Assembly (NCBI GenBank): GCA_022496805.1
Contig: CM040088.1
Span: forward strand, 17,267,001 to 17,331,000
Direction: 5' to 3'
Source: Pohlia nutans
Lineage: Eukaryota; Streptophyta; Bryopsida; Bryales; Mniaceae
DNA: 64,000 nt
Part shown: in pieces, positions 35,092-48,097 of the stretch
Layout of the letters: each line of letters starts with the position of its first letter
Numbering within the stretch: the first letter of the stretch is position 1
The notes under the pieces: generated by a model
What the model saw: the letters and a program-made list of their open reading frames with translations, nothing else
What the model was told of the DNA's origin: nothing
Databases searched by the model: none
Made by a program: the position numbers and the translations under genes

Positions 35092-35399
35092 TTAAATAAA
35101 AATTGTTATAGTACTATTTGAGATGATACATTCTAGTGGCGGTTAACAATTATTGCATATTAAGTACTCCATTAGAATAATAGTCACAAAAATCATTATG
35201 CTCTACTATAATAGTACATAATAATGCTAAAGTACCATGCGTAGTTGTTGAATTATTATTTTGTTGGTTGTCACATCAACTTTTTCATCAATAGTTGTGT
35301 GACATGTGTCAATTTAATAATAAATTATTTAATATTGAAGTTTTATAATATATCATTTGAGCAATTCTAAATTGGAATGTAAGTTTTAACACCTAAGCT

Positions 35400-35757
35400 C
35401 CCAAGAGACCATTTTTTGGTCGCTACTCGTTTTTAACGGGCTTCTCGGAACAAAAAAATAAGTTTTTGAAAAAATAAAAATATTTAAAAATACTAAATCA
35501 AGTCTACTTTTCAACGCAATTTGAATTATGTCAATCCAAGTTAAAAAATTTCAAAGTGGATTACCTCAACATTGTCTTAGTGTTATAAAATTTGCTAGTT
35601 GAAGAAAGTAATGATGTTCCCTCCATCATTTCTTTTGCTTTTTTGAAGTTTACAATAGATAAACCAATTTTAACCAACCATGCTAAATTTTAAACTCTAA
35701 AAGTGAAAATGAAAATTTATACAAATTTTCAAAGGTTAATGCTTTTAAATTCAATAA

Positions 35758-35805
<48 letters not shown>

Positions 35806-35941
35806 GAAGTTTGACTGTATGGATAATTTGTATAGATGATGCCCAACATTTTGACTATTGAACCAAACTTCATCAAACATATGGAAGGCACATATTATAG
35901 CACAACTATGTTTTGTCCAATACCCCTCGGGCTTTTAGGGA
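35400..35941. mobile_element. TTAA-D element (reverse orientation) with an (AT)n run
   Basis: TTAA at 35396-35399 and 35942-35945. Left CACCTAAGCTCCCAAGAGACC, and the reverse of the TTAA-D body (AACATTGTCTTAGTGTTATA). An AT microsatellite lies at 35762-35801. Confidence 0.7.
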
Positions 35942-36052
35942 TTAATCACTCAACCAAATCAACAAATTACCTACATTAAAATTATACCTTGGTATATCAA
36001 AATATTGCATAATAATGCTCTAGTAAAGTTAGTCACAAACACATATGCTTAA

Positions 36053-36591
36053 CCCTTCAACGTCCTAATTCAACATTGATTTCGAAAATGCGTTATAAAA
36101 TGTTTGATGAATAACAAAATTGGAATTGATGTACAAAGCTAAGTTGTAAATGTCAATGTAAAGATCACACCTGTATAGTTGGATTTATGATATTTTTAAT
36201 TAATAAATTGTAATTGAATTTTCAAGATGTTCTTTTGAGATTCAATTAAAATTCCAAAATTAACCAAAAAAATTAAAAATAGTTGTGATGAATTTAGAAT
36301 AACATGCACTATGAGTTCGTATGATTTTCATTATTTGATTCTATTTATTTTGGAAAATCATGTTTAAGGTCTCACTTTTTGAACTAAGAATGAAGCTTGA
36401 CACAAACCAATTCCGTTATTTAAAAAAAAATCACAATATCTTATTTTAAAGATCCATACTATACAAATGATAGTCAACTTGTACAAGAACCAAAGAAAAT
36501 TTGGATGGATGAAAAGTGCCCATGTATGTAGTCAACAAAATAATATGAATTCGTTCATTGTCTACTAAGTGGACGCATACGAGTCAAGGGG
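36053..36591. mobile_element. Probable TTAA-flanked element
   Basis: TTAA at 36049-36052 then CCCTTCAACGTCC; right end GGACGCATACGAGTCAAGGGG then TTGA. CCCTT..A.CGTCC is shared with the reverse complement of the right end allowing gaps. No ORF. Confidence 0.45.
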
Positions 36592-36599
36592 TTGACCTT

Positions 36600-39260
36600 T
36601 AACGTCTAAATGATTATGTTCATCCTTGAAATATTATCATTTCTCATGATGCTTTCAATAACATAGTTGTATATCTTAATATAGAACTTCACCATTGAAG
36701 CTCAAAGAAGACTTCGTCGAGAGACTATATATCAATTTTTAGGACAATCTACCGTATAGATTACAAAATAATAGGGTTTGGTCTTGATTTTTTTATTTTT
36801 TTTGAAATTTTAGAGCAAAATCAATAGGTCATTCGCTGCAAAAAATCTCGTAAATTCTAGAACCATGATTAGCATTTGAAATTTCAGAAGCATACAAAGA
36901 TGTATTGTATCTAAGTGCTCACAAAAAATGATGTTCTAAAACTAAACACAACAATAATGATTGATTCCAAAAGATTGATGTTCGAGTGTAGTTCTTGGAG
37001 ACGACCGGACCAACCGGTTACTTATACGAGCAATTGGCTTTGAGTATTGATTTGTTTCAACGTCACCAAGTGAAAATAATAGAAAGATACAACAATATAT
37101 TATTTTCAAGACATCTAAACCCTAAACATACAACATACATTGCATTAACTGAAAGAAACCGGACAACTTCATATGTATAATTTGTCGTTAAACTAGGTCT
37201 TGCGCTAACCAAAGAGGAAGACCTACCACCAATCTCCGTACCACCTGAAAACATATTCACACAACCCTAATTACCGCTATTCACCAATATGATGCACACA
37301 CCAATTCAATTTATTATTACAGTCTAGGCATCCAATATGCACATGATTATACAAAATTCTCTATGCCCACCTTCTCCACCTTATCATAGCTATCCATTCC
37401 AATGCAATGCCGACAACAAAATGGTTTCGGCAGAAAACAAGCACAAACATCTATAGCACCCATAAGTAAGATAGTGAAAATCGTTGATATCTGAAATAGA
37501 GCTCGTCTAACAAAACAAAACTAGAAGTTGGAGAATCATAAGACCTAGATAAAGGGAACAACAATATGCAAACGTGAGTTGGCTGCGCAAAGTTCACGTC
37601 ATCGTTTGGTGAAAATACGATATTGGGAGGCTAGAAGTTGTCAAGAGCCTGGAGGAGGAACATGTGGTGGCACAACAATTCCTAAAACATTAGCTTGAGC
37701 AGTGAACTTGAATTTTGGAATGGCGGTGCAATTGTGCGTTGGCCCTTTTCCCTCCGCATCCACTTCCAGAACACAACCCAAAAGCAATAACAAACTATTT
37801 CTCACTCTAATTTCTAAAGAAATTGTCGCATTTATGAGATTTTGCAAATCGCAAGGTGAAGCTCACGTATCTCTACGTACCTGCATGATAGAAAAGAGAG
37901 AAACAAAATGGTATCCTAACTTCTTCATAAAAACTCAAGGTTTTTATAAGGTATAGATTCCACAACGCTGTTGACAGTACACAAGAACCGGGAAGGGCCA
38001 ACATCCATGTCACCAACCCCCCTAACTACCATGTCCCAAGTTCACATGCGTTGAAGTTTTAATTTTTTTCTAGCAGATCCATCAACGTAATTGCACATCT
38101 TGAAGGATTTTTGTGTTCTCGTAACAGACATTTACAATTCTCTAGTTAATATTGAGTCAAAATTATGGGATCCAAATAAGTTACTAAAGTAATAAAATTA
38201 TTTTGGGATACAATGTGTCATTGTGGGCATTTAGGGGTTAAAGGACCTTTTCTAATTTAGAAAGAAAGGAGTATTTATGAATTTAACCCCAAAATATAGA
38301 GGTTATATTTCTTCATTATTAGCAATTCATGGTCAAAGTGGTTTGAAAACTGAGAAAACTAAGGCTTGGGGGCTTGCTATGTCCTTTTAAGGGTTAAATA
38401 CTAAATTCTTTATCCCTTGAAGGTACAAAGTTTCCAAATGGGTTTTTGTGGATTTTAGGTAGGTTCTCTTGATGTTAATTTGCAATGTTATTTTCAATGG
38501 ACTAACATAGCATAGTAGACTAGTGGTGGGGAGTACTCTTTTCCAAAGAGCATCCCAAGGGAAGATTTAGTTGGATTCTCTTTTCTAACTCATGAGGGAA
38601 TGCTAAGTGCATACTATGAATTGCGGGATACAAGAGGAAATGCCATACGATCTTCATTTCTATTTTGAAGGGAAGTGAGGACCACTCCCTCTCAATGCTC
38701 TAGTATGTTATGTAAAGAATGCACCTTTGAATATTGTATGCTAATATTGAATAATTAGAAAAAGAGTAAAATTGGTTTATAAAGTTTTAAATGTGAATAT
38801 TTTCTTGATAAAAGCTTATTTTTCCTTCAAACAATCAATATCTTCATTTTGTGAGTTTTCCAAGCATACAAAAAGATGATAGAATTTAGAACAATATGAA
38901 CATAATACGAGTCAATTCTTTTGGGTTGAACCTTTTTTGAGCCAATCTATATAAGACTCAAAATGAATCTCAGGGTCAAATGACTACCGTATCAAATATT
39001 TATAAAAATAAGTGCCTAAATTCTTGGTTTTTTTTTTTTTTTTTTTTTTTTTCTTCCAAAAACGTTCCTTACGGTGGAAAGGAAACCTGGTAGAGCACTT
39101 GAAAATATTCCATCTGCCTAACCTCATTTCTCCAAAAACAAACCAAAAATAGTTTCTTCTAATGACACGTGGGCAAAGTCCAAACTATGCAGTAGTTTTT
39201 TGGAGCCATTGCATGAAATCCATCTGGACATTCCAAGACTTCCCCACGGACTTCCCACAA
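36600..39260. other. Intergenic DNA, no gene supported
   Basis: A minus-strand frame at 37641-37847 ending KFKFTAQANVLGIVVPPHVP is open for 68 codons but has no recognisable family or splice partner. A TTAA-type right end (GGGCATTTAGGGG/TTAA) at 38237 has no certain left partner. A 25-base T run lies at 39028-39052. Confidence 0.4.
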
Positions 39261-39267
39261 AAATTAT

Positions 39268-39796
39268 CCCCTACAAGTCCAAGGGGTATTGAACAAAATA
39301 TAGATGTGTTATAATATGTGTCTTCCAATTGTTTGATGAAGTTCAATAAACAAAATGTAGGGCATCATCTCTACAAATTATCTGTACAGTCAAACTTCCA
39401 AAAATAACTTTAGATATTTTTTTAATGAATTTAAAAGCATTAACCTTTGAAAATTTGTATAAATTATAATTTTCACTTTTAGAGTTTAAAGTTTAGCATG
39501 ATTGGTTAAAGTTGGTTTACCTATTGTAAAAAGCAAAAGAAATGATGGAGGGAACATCATTACTTTCCCCAATAGCAAATTTTATAGCACTAGGACAATG
39601 TTGAGGTGATCCACTTTGAAAAATTCTCTTGGATGTAGTTTAACTCAAATGGACATAATTCAAATTGCGTTGGAAAGTAGACTTGATGCAGTATTTTAAA
39701 ATATAGATTTTATTTTTTAAAAACATACTTTTTTGTTTTAGGCAGCCTGTTTGATTCAGGCAGCGACCAAAAAATGGTCGTTTGAGTGTTCAGGGG
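39268..39796. mobile_element. TTAA-D element, degenerate flanks
   Basis: CCCCTACAAGTCCAAGGGG at the left, GCGACCAAAAAATGGTCG...TTCAGGGGG at the right; flanks TTAT and TAAG. Body landmarks ATAGATGTGTTATAATATG and AGCACTAGGACAATGTTGAG as in the family. Confidence 0.6.
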
Positions 39797-39916
39797 GTAA
39801 GGGTGACATAGTTTGCACAAAGCTTTTCCTAGTAACAATTGAAAATGGATGCAAAGACGTGCAAGAGTGGAAGATATGCAAGTTCCAGAGTAACAACTGC
39901 TCTTGCCAACACATAA

Positions 39917-40496
39917 CCCTTAACTACCTAAGCGTCCATTTTTTGGATGATGTACAAATTTCATCCACGTTTTCTCATCTATCATGCACTTTTTGCAATG
40001 TGAAATTTTTACTATAGATTTGATGGGAAATTAGCTTTATGCATGTATGAACCGATTAGAAAGGGGATGATTTGTGAAATTTTTATGCCTCATTTCACGT
40101 TACAATGATTCACCAAAAATTTCTAAGGTCTTAGGTCAAAACAAATCAGAAGTGCTCTTGAAAAAATCAACTCATAAAATTAAGCAACCAAAAAATCTCC
40201 AAAAATCACTACACTTAAAGTATTACATTTCAACCAATCACAACAAATTCCATCCACAGGTTGTCAATATCTTATTCGTAATCGAATTACAAAAGAATTT
40301 TGAATTTTGAGTTTCAAATTTTATACAAAAATATTGGGGATAGCAATCATAGATCTTAACCATATGGATAGAATCTAAAATTCATAATGTACAACTTTTA
40401 TTCATACATCAAGTTCAAAATATCCTTCTTAGTTGCATTTTATAATGCATCTTTGCAAAACTGCCGAATTTGAAGAGGACTGTAGGCATTTAGGGG
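39917..40496. mobile_element. TTAA-A element
   Basis: Left CCCTTAACTACCTAAGCGTCC (flank ATAA), right CTGTAGGCATTTAGGGG then TTAA at 40497-40500; 580 bp. Confidence 0.75.
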
Positions 40497-40698
40497 TTAA
40501 AGCCTGATTATTGTCAAATGCAATTCCCAGTACATAGCTTCTCTGTCCTTGAAATTGTATGAGCATAAGTGTTATCTCATGTGCCCCAAGCCAAATTCAA
40601 AAGAAAGCACGACATTCTAACCTTACAGTTACCTTGATGTGGGGTTAAGATCCTCTTATTTGGCTTGATGAAGAATGCAGTTTGCATAACAGGTATTT

Positions 40699-43600
40699 CT
40701 ATAACAGAGGTTTCTCAAAGCTGATCAGATATGTCTCCAATGTAAAGTATTTCAAGCCTGCGTGAATTGGCAGAGCCAGCTTTATAGAAGTAGCCTGCAC
40801 ATCCACTTCCAAAACCATGAGATATAAAGCCCAAAAACCTTGAGGTTTACACCTATTTTGAGTACCACAAAATTAAAATAATATTTGAAGTAGTAACAAA
40901 CAAATGGAATCTCCCACTGATAAAAAACTCTCCATGAAAAGTGATACTTATTATTGCTACTGGCTGAGTTAAAAGTTGCCAAAGAAGGTTTTAGAATCAA
41001 AGAATGGATGTAGTTGAGAGAGCTCGACCTCATGGCCATGTTACTAAAGCACCTCCTTGTCAAAGTCCAACTTGAACTACTAACCTGCACATACCACATG
41101 GAGCCTCCTGAGTAAAGAACCTGTAGTAAATTCAAAGAAAGGTAAGAGTCTACAGATTTAGAAGACTGTATCGTAATTACAAGTATGAATTCGGCCTCAA
41201 CATAAAGTTGGGATACGAAGTTTTGAACATGCAAAGTTTCAATACAAAACAAAAATAGGGAGGGAGAAACTAATTAAAATAATAAAGTGCCATGCAGGGC
41301 AAGAATAGTATACCTTAGGTCTTGCTACTAAAGCAAGGGCTCGTTTAGCCTTGTTAGGAGAGAAAATGTTGCGCAACCACTGGGCTCCAACTACAGGAGA
41401 AGGGCGAAAGCCCAAATAGTAGGACTTGCAGGCCAGCCGCAATTGCGAACTCTGCGCAAAATCAAAAGCTCCGTATGTTTTTTTCCTTTGTCGCCAGTTG
41501 GAGTCTCCCAAAATTATTGCAGCCTTGGTCTTCCCGGCTCTCGCGCTGGGAAATGAGCTCACAAACTTTGTCTCTGCAGTACAGGAAAAAAATGCAGTGA
41601 ATTGTTATCAATATGGGAACCTGCCTGGGTTGACTAAAAATAGAAGTTACCTCATGTTTTTTTAGCAGTTTCGTGTATGTCATATAGGGACTTTCTTTTG
41701 TCCAATTTTACTTATTTTTGGACCAAAACATGCAATGTTCTTCACTGATTCTGATTTGCCCCATCTGAATTAACTTTTTCACAATACGATTGTCATTTTA
41801 TAACCATGAATCCTTGCTCCTTCAGGGGTTTAGAAAATTTAATATGACTGACACCCTAGAGTGAATTAACAAGACGGGTAATTGTAATACCTGGTAGAGA
41901 AACTGCTTCATTTGCTAGCTGGTCAGCCGCTGAGTTGAACTCCTGCATAGAGTATAAGGTAATCAACATGTCAACTAATTGCTACTTTATTATTGACTGC
42001 CAAAATTTCAGAGCTTCATCTCTAACCATATCTCCACTTTAGCGACAACCCTATGACAATAAATCATATCGAGTCAAACCCCGTTAAATGTGTTACATCT
42101 TCCACTAATTTCATGATGCTAGAAATCAGGAATGAAGAGAACATACTCGGTCAACATGCAGTACAGAAAATTCTGAGAAATTCTCAATCAACCTTTGTGC
42201 CTCTTTACACAAAATGGCCAGCGTAGGCTGGTTCACCTTCCATCTACCTAAGACCTGCACCACAAACCCCAACACGAAACACGCTTCGATGAGAGTCTTT
42301 TATCACAAAGCAAGCATATTACACAATGCAGCAATATCAGTTGACTCATAAATGACCAAGGATTCATGGTTATAAAATGTCCAATTTGATTGTTCATAAT
42401 AGAATTCAAATGGGACCAAATTTTATATCATCATAATCAGTGAAGGACATTGCATGCGTTGGTCAATAAATAAACAAAATTAGACGAAAAAGAGTCTTTT
42501 TAAACTGCTTAAAAAGAACATGAGAAAACAAGTATACCTGTTCACAGACAAGTTTAGAATCCCCTTGAACCCTCACACGATAGATTCCTCTATCAAGCGC
42601 TCCCTTCAAACCTAATATGAATGCTCGATATTCTGCGACGTTGTTTGTTGCAGACCCAATTCCTTCTCTGAGCTCACACACCTATGATTCACAACAAGTC
42701 CATTCAACAATACTCTCAAATCAGGTGTTCATTATATCAAAAAAGGTGTAATCAAATGACATCTCTCAGCAACACTCGATGCAGATAGTTACAATAAAAA
42801 GTAGTGAAAAAACGAAGTAAGGAACATCGAGAATCATAGTGCACACACGTACCACAGACCCATCAGGACGCCGCACCAAAGCCCCAGCGCCAGCTGGACC
42901 TGGATTGCTTTTTGAAGCACCATCATATTCCACTTGGTATACATCATTCTGCAAGAAAGAACATAAAATTGTAACTTTAATTTTCTTAGTTCATTGAAGA
43001 TTTATAAGAGATAGGTGAAATAGTAAAGGTTTTGCTTTTAGTACATTGCTAAAAAAATTCCTGCAAGTTAAATACTCATACCACAGGTACAAATGGCATC
43101 CACACACTCCAAGAGCTCTTCATGATAAGTGTCCTCTCGTTAGAAGGTTTGGTTAGCAAGTTGCCAATGAAGTGACAAATGTGATGAATTTTCTTCTCGT
43201 GTACAATACCTTCTATAGCTAACAAAACTTCGACAAACTCTAGCTATTTCTGGGTACATTTTTGTCAAAGAAGGTAAGTGTAACCATATTAGGGGATGTC
43301 AGAGTTCAAGACTTTTGACTACTTTGAGACAAGATTCTGGATCTCAGATTCGCATGGGACAACAAATAAAAAATACACTCAAAATCGCGCAATACTCGTA
43401 TTCTAACAGCAAAGATTTTAGCCATTAACACACCGCCAGGCCTTGCGGAGCTCCTGTTGTATCTACAGCCTGCAAACAACCAAATAGAAACATTTAGAGA
43501 ACAAAATGCAGTCACACAACTCACACCTCTTCAGTATGACCTTCTCTAAAATGACATCCTCGCACCCTTGCCAGACTATCATTGACTATATCATTTAAAC

Positions 43601-44883
43601 TCTGCCATACTGAACCTGTTAGTATTACAATCAACCTTATACATTGACTGTATCATTCAAATATGTCATAGTGAACCTGTTAGTATTACAATCATCCCTA
43701 TACTATCTTACCTTGTTCAATTACAATCAACCCTAAAACAAGTATACGCTTGCCACACTATCATTGACTATATCATTTAAATTCTGCCATACTGAACCTG
43801 TAGTATTACAATCAACCCTATACTATCTTACCTTGTTCAATTACAATCAACCCTAAAAAAAGTACACTCATGCAAAGTACATGTACAAACATGAAAAAAA
43901 AATTCAAAAATGTGATTACACAAACCTCGGCAGTGGTGGACGGTCGTTGGCCTGGTCGAGGCGAGGTGGACCTCGTGCGCTTGACCTTCACCACTGTAGG
44001 AGACTTAACTTTTCTTGATGGTGTTTTAGGGTTTGCTGGTTTTATCAAGAGCATAGTTGAAGAAGAGCCCTCACTCATCATGTACCGCTCTGCTTCGGTT
44101 CGACAATCAAAGCCCTTGAACTGATTCCCTCTGTATCCATGCACCTGCACATGAGTACATATTGATTATGAGAATGCACACCACCTCAACATATCGGTTT
44201 TAGGTCCTTGAACCTTTGCATATGTTATCCAAATAATGCATTGGAACCCTAACCATTCTAATGATATTAATAACTGTGTGGTTTACCATAATCCAAAAAA
44301 ATGAACTCTAATTGTTCTACCCGCACTATCGGCTCTTCTCTTGCTCCAGAGCATTCAATTCTCTAATCTTAACGAAACTAACTCTAAGACCACACATTAT
44401 CTGAATCTCTTAAATAGTAGGTTTCAGACCTTGCGGAACGGATGCTGAAGAGAGTCAGGATGAGTCAACATTCACCAACAGAGAATTTTTGATTATGTAT
44501 ACAGTGATTAACAAACTGGCAACAATGAATTCAATATGGTGCTAATAGCAAAGTTTAAAGCTGAACACTGAGGTTTAAAGCTCCACATTCAAAAGAGTCA
44601 AAGAACAAAAACTACTCTAAAGAGTCAATTCGAGGTGTGGTTGCGAAAACCAACTCGAATTGTTCACGAAATCTGCAACTAAGACCGCAATTGTTTTGTT
44701 TGATTGGATTTGCCGCGGCAGAAACGAGATTGACGATTGAAGAAGTAGACTGACAGACAGAGAGAGTACCTGATGGTTGCAGTCGTTCCAGGTGGTGTAG
44801 ATGCCGGGCTTGTGGCCCTTCTTCACAGCGTAGAATTTGGGTTTCGACTCCACGGCATTGTCCTTCATCTTCGCTCTGGGCAT
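40699..44883 (-). CDS. RNH1: RNase H1 with N-terminal hybrid-binding domain, 10 exons
   Basis: Exons: 44883-44770, 44144-43926, 43469-43434, 42948-42853, 42681-42538, 42254-42147, 41942-41891, 41573-41314, 41120-41085, 40794-40699; all phases agree and give 386 residues. Residues about 15-60 (KFYAVKKGHKPGIYTTWNDC...GFDCRTEAERYM) are the hybrid-binding domain, which grips RNA/DNA duplexes. After a basic linker the catalytic domain shows all four acidic residues: Asp132 (YDGASKSNPGP), Glu172 (TNNVAEYRA), Asp196 (QGDSKL) and Asp246 (AADQLANEA). The enzyme cuts RNA in RNA/DNA hybrids (R-loops, replication primers). A roughly 130-residue C-terminal extension (exons 8-10) lies beyond the usual domain; the last two exons are the least certain. 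No transit peptide: an upstream in-frame stop precedes the ATG, so nucleus or cytosol is likely. Introns contain TTAA-B fragments and a tandem repeat. Confidence 0.85.
41653..41828. mobile_element. TTAA-B fragment in an RNH1 intron
   Basis: CCTCATGTTTTTTTAGCAG...CATGCAATGTTCTTCACTGA...GAATCCTTGCTCCTTCAGGGG, then TTTA. The left 30 or so bases are missing. Intron between exons 7 and 8. Confidence 0.6.
42342..42530. mobile_element. TTAA-B fragment in an RNH1 intron
   Basis: ATGACCAAGGATTCATGG...CAAATTTTATATCATCAT...AACATGAG, reverse orientation with the outer end lost. It stops a few bases before the donor of exon 5. Confidence 0.6.
43571..43862. repeat. Three-copy imperfect tandem repeat in RNH1 intron 2
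   Basis: The unit begins with CATTGACTATATCATT and contains TGAACCTGTTAGTATTACAA and CTATACTATCTTACCTTG. The copies differ in length by internal deletions. Confidence 0.85.
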
Positions 44884-45084
44884 TGTCACTCGTGGAAACA
44901 AACAATTCAGCAACGTGAGAGTGTGGGTTTCTGAGTGCGGGGCAACCCGGCGCACCGACCTCACCCGTGACGAAGCTCAATTGATGAGGTTTCTTGCCAT
45001 TCAATTGTTTCGACAACGTGAGGTTGCGCAAAACCTCACCCCGTCCCAGGCACGAGCAGAGTGACCCAGTGTTGCAGTACCCGG

Positions 45085-45195
45085 GGGCCCCAATATCCGG
45101 AAAGTAATACCCGGTTCCGTAATACCCAGTTTTACGTATGCAGTTTTGTAATACCTGGGGAAATAATACTCGGATTACATATCTGATTCGTGCTG
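45085..45195. repeat. Short degenerate repeats of a GTAATACC motif
   Basis: GTAATACCCGGTTCC, GTAATACCCAGTTTT, GTAATACCTGGGG and AATAATACTCGG recur in about 70 bp, just upstream of the RNH1 5' leader. Function unknown. Confidence 0.6.
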
Positions 45196-45298
45196 AGGGT
45201 ATACGGGACCTGGTACCCGCTGGGGCGCCGCTGTGATGACCTGGTCGGAATCAGTGTTGTACGTGTATTACACTGTTCTCAGTGAAATGAATGAATTA

Positions 45299-45644
45299 GG
45301 GCCTCTTCACACTATGGCCGTGGGATTGAGTGGCCAAACTTTGTTGAGAGTCCAAAGAAATGGGCTGAAAATACGCAATAAAATATAGTCTTGATTTTTT
45401 ATGAAAAAAATTTGACGGCCTCTCGACCATAGTTTTTGTTTCCATTCATGTCCGACCCAAACTTCCTTCGAGAGTTCGTCGCCTTGATCAAAAGTGCTGC
45501 CATGTAGGCATTTTGGAGGTTGACGGCCTTTGGACTTTGGCCTTTAATGTGAAGGGTTGAAACTGGTCAAATTCTTGATTTCTTGCAATCTCATTGATGG
45601 AAATCGACGGCCTCTCGAGCTTCAACCATAGTGTGAAGCGGCCC
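45299..45644. mobile_element. Tourist-like MITE (TTA target duplication)
   Basis: GGGCCTCTTCACACTATGG and (reverse complement of right end) GGGCCGCTTCACACTATGG, flanked by TTA at 45296-45298 and 45645-45647. Related ends occur at 54749-55560. Confidence 0.8.
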
Positions 45645-45843
45645 TTAGAGTCATTATGAGAAGTAGTGGAATTCAAACATGTATTTAGAATGAACGAATG
45701 TTCAAGGTTTCAATGTAGAAAGATGCCATACCAGTTCAACACTAAATAAGTTGGTTTACCATTCAAGAGAAACCAATACGACCCATAAGTGTATTAATTT
45801 GTCATCATCAAAATAAACTCATATACAGTCTTATTAGGAATCA

Positions 45844-46060
45844 TCAAAATCGGTAAATCTCATGAGACTCTGCGGCTGTAGCAAGAGCAAATTGAAGTTT
45901 CATTGCCTGAGCTTGATCAAGGGGGAAATCCAAAGTGTTCCCCAAATCGTCCAAATTCCATTGTCCAATTCCATAGATGAACCATGAATATAGGGTATAT
46001 TCTTCCCCTGTGGCTCCTCCCTTGCACATGCGGGCGACAAAGGTGTCACTGTAACGCTAG
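45844..46060 (-). CDS. Unidentified exon-like ORF (possible last exon)
   Basis: After an acceptor-like TTACAG the frame reads DTFVARMCKGGATGEEYTLY, then WFIYGIGQWNLDDLGNTLD and AQAMKLQFALATAAESHE to a stop at 45844. The composition looks protein-like (QWNLDDL, AQAMKLQFALATAAE). No upstream exon was found; the TTAA element at 46229 and other repeats follow. I do not recognise the family. Confidence 0.3.
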
Positions 46061-46228
46061 ATTCAAACCAGATATATTTTACATTAAAGGACCACCATAC
46101 CAAAGTGTCCCACCATTAAGCCTTGAAAACAACCTTACAATACAATTCATAGAATTCACATACACCAACGACAGATTCTCACAAGAAACAATAGAGAACA
46201 AAACCCAAAAATACTGACCACTAATTAA

Positions 46229-46795
46229 CCCCTAAAAGACCATAGCTATGTTCCTTTCCAAACACTTCAAAGTACCCCTTCTCATAAAATGACAAATATT
46301 TTTTGATCTATGACCTTTTTGACCAATCCAACTGTAGGATGTTTCAAGCAACTTGAATTTATTACAACCTACAAATTTTCAACTGTTCAGGGTTCTTCAA
46401 TAGTAAGATTATAAGCTTCAAAGTTGGTTGCACCTTTTTTTTTGGCATGCTACCCATATTTGAAACTTTCTGAAAATGCCGAAAATGCAAAGTTTAGTCT
46501 CAAATTTGGTAAAATGAATTCGGCAATTGTGTGCATGAGGGTGTTAGCTCATTGTGTGCAAAAATTCAGATGCATAGCTCATTGTATGAAAAATTTCAGG
46601 AGCTGCCCGCAATTAGGTTTTTCACCTTTGCATGATTGTATCTTTTGATCTATACATCACCTACGTACACAAATTACCATCCCATCTTCGTTACAAAGAG
46701 TAGAATCACCACAAAAAATCTCAAGAATTGAGGATCAATACTCATTCCACAGTGAGCTGACCAAATTTGAAAAATCAGCCTTGGTCCTTGAGGGG
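46229..46795. mobile_element. TTAA-flanked element, 567 bp
   Basis: TTAA at 46225-46228 and 46796-46799. Ends CCCCTAAAAGACCATAGC and (reverse complement) CCCCTCAAGGACCAAGGC. The ends resemble TTAA-B but the body is longer and different. No ORF. Confidence 0.75.
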
Positions 46796-47334
46796 TTAAC
46801 AACATCACTCAACAAGGCTGGAAAGTAAACCCACTCATAGTCATCACGGCCAGAACTAGAGGAACCACACACGCTCCCTCAATAAAAACAACTTGAAACA
46901 AAATTTAAACTACCTGAAAATTCTATTAAATACGCATTCACAGCAATAAACACCATAGCCATACACCATGCTGGGTCAATCCTACTACATAAAAGACCCA
47001 TAGAAAACAAATAGCCAGTACCAATTGAATAAATGAAACAAAGGAGCAAAGGTCACCTTCCAGCCTATACCTAACACTTATTTGCTCCACACTATAATTC
47101 TACTTATACCTAACACTTATGTCACCTTCCAGCCTATGGTTATTTTTAGTGATTCTCAGTTACTAAAGTGTCTATCCTCAAAAAGGAGGAGTAGTTTGCA
47201 ACAATGGCCCTTTGCTCAGTGGGCACTGGATCACTGTCATTACGAACACACTTTACTCACGCCGGCCTCGAAAGGAGTCCAGAGTTTTTATCTATCTATC
47301 TAGGGCAGATTCCATTGTGAACTATGGAATTTGG

Positions 47335-47415
47335 ACAAAATTGCATAATCTCAGTGTAGCCTCTTTTTGCCATTGTGTCAAGATACCATTGGACTAGAAG
47401 AGAGGGATTATAACT
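47335..47415. repeat. Dispersed repeat shared with 57330-57410
   Basis: CATAATCTCAGTG...TTGTGTCAAGATACCATTGG, ACTAGAAGAGAGGGAT here; CATAATCTCAATG...TTGTGTGAAGATACCATTGG, ACTAGAGGAGAGGGAT in the other copy. Origin unknown. Confidence 0.7.
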
Positions 47416-47663
47416 GATAATAAGTCTAGAAAGCATTAACTTCTTAATAGGTAGCATTAACTCTTCAATCACCTAGAAGCAATTGAAACCTGACTCATTG
47501 TTTGGACTCTACATGCATGCTCAACTTCACTTTTTCTTTGCTTTTTTATTCAACTACCACATTGATCTTGAATGAAATCCAATGGCTCGAAGTGGCTTGC
47601 ATTGAGATTATGTCCGGTAATTCAAAAACAAGCAAGGCTATGGGAGACAATCACAGGCCAATA

Positions 47664-47820
47664 CATAACATTCAGTAGCCTTCATGTTGACTCCCTTTCC
47701 TTCATGCACTCTGCTCATCACCTCGAGTCTCCACCTGTCCACTTAGCTACTGATAAAGGACTATTGGATGTAGAATATTCCGCACCAAGACAAAGATAGT
47801 GCATGCTACTAAATGTTATG
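47664..47820. mobile_element. MITE family C copy
   Basis: CATAACATTCAGTAGCCTTC / GTGCATGCTACTAAATGTTATG with internal GAATATTCC, like 24534-24714. Flanks do not match clearly. Confidence 0.7.
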
Positions 47821-47901
47821 TAACTACCTCCTTTGCCACTGCCGTGGTTCGGTAGGTCCTGACCTCGGTTAACCCAATAGTCTTGCCTGCCCTTGAATTA
47901 C

Positions 47902-48094
47902 CACTAGTAGCAGAACTGTCGTTTTTCATTCCCCACTTTGTGGAAACAGTGAATAGTGATGGAATATTGTGCCTAGATTTTTGTCTTCTTGTGACCAAAA
48001 CCACTCACCAACATCGACGCAACCCATGTGCCTGGTGCGGTTTCATTCTTTTTTCATTTATAGTAAGTGAAAAACGACACATTTCCTACTAGTG
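47902..48094. mobile_element. CACTA-type MITE (TAC target duplication)
   Basis: CACTAGTAGCAGAACTGTCG and (reverse complement) CACTAGTAGGAAATGTGTCG, TAC at 47899-47901 and 48095-48097. Sister of 6054-6242. Confidence 0.85.
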
Positions 48095-48097
48095 TAC

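Noticed and set aside
37641..37847. Minus-strand ORF ending VVPPHVPPPGS
   Set aside because: Open frame but no splice partner, start context or family; mentioned only in the intergenic note.
43571..43862. CRISPR-like array
   Set aside because: Units are long, contiguous and imperfect with no spacer structure, inside a eukaryotic intron.
44884..44964. N-terminal extension of RNH1 as a transit peptide
   Set aside because: The frame upstream of the ATG at 44883 has only a GTG and is closed by a stop, so no upstream ATG start exists in this exon.
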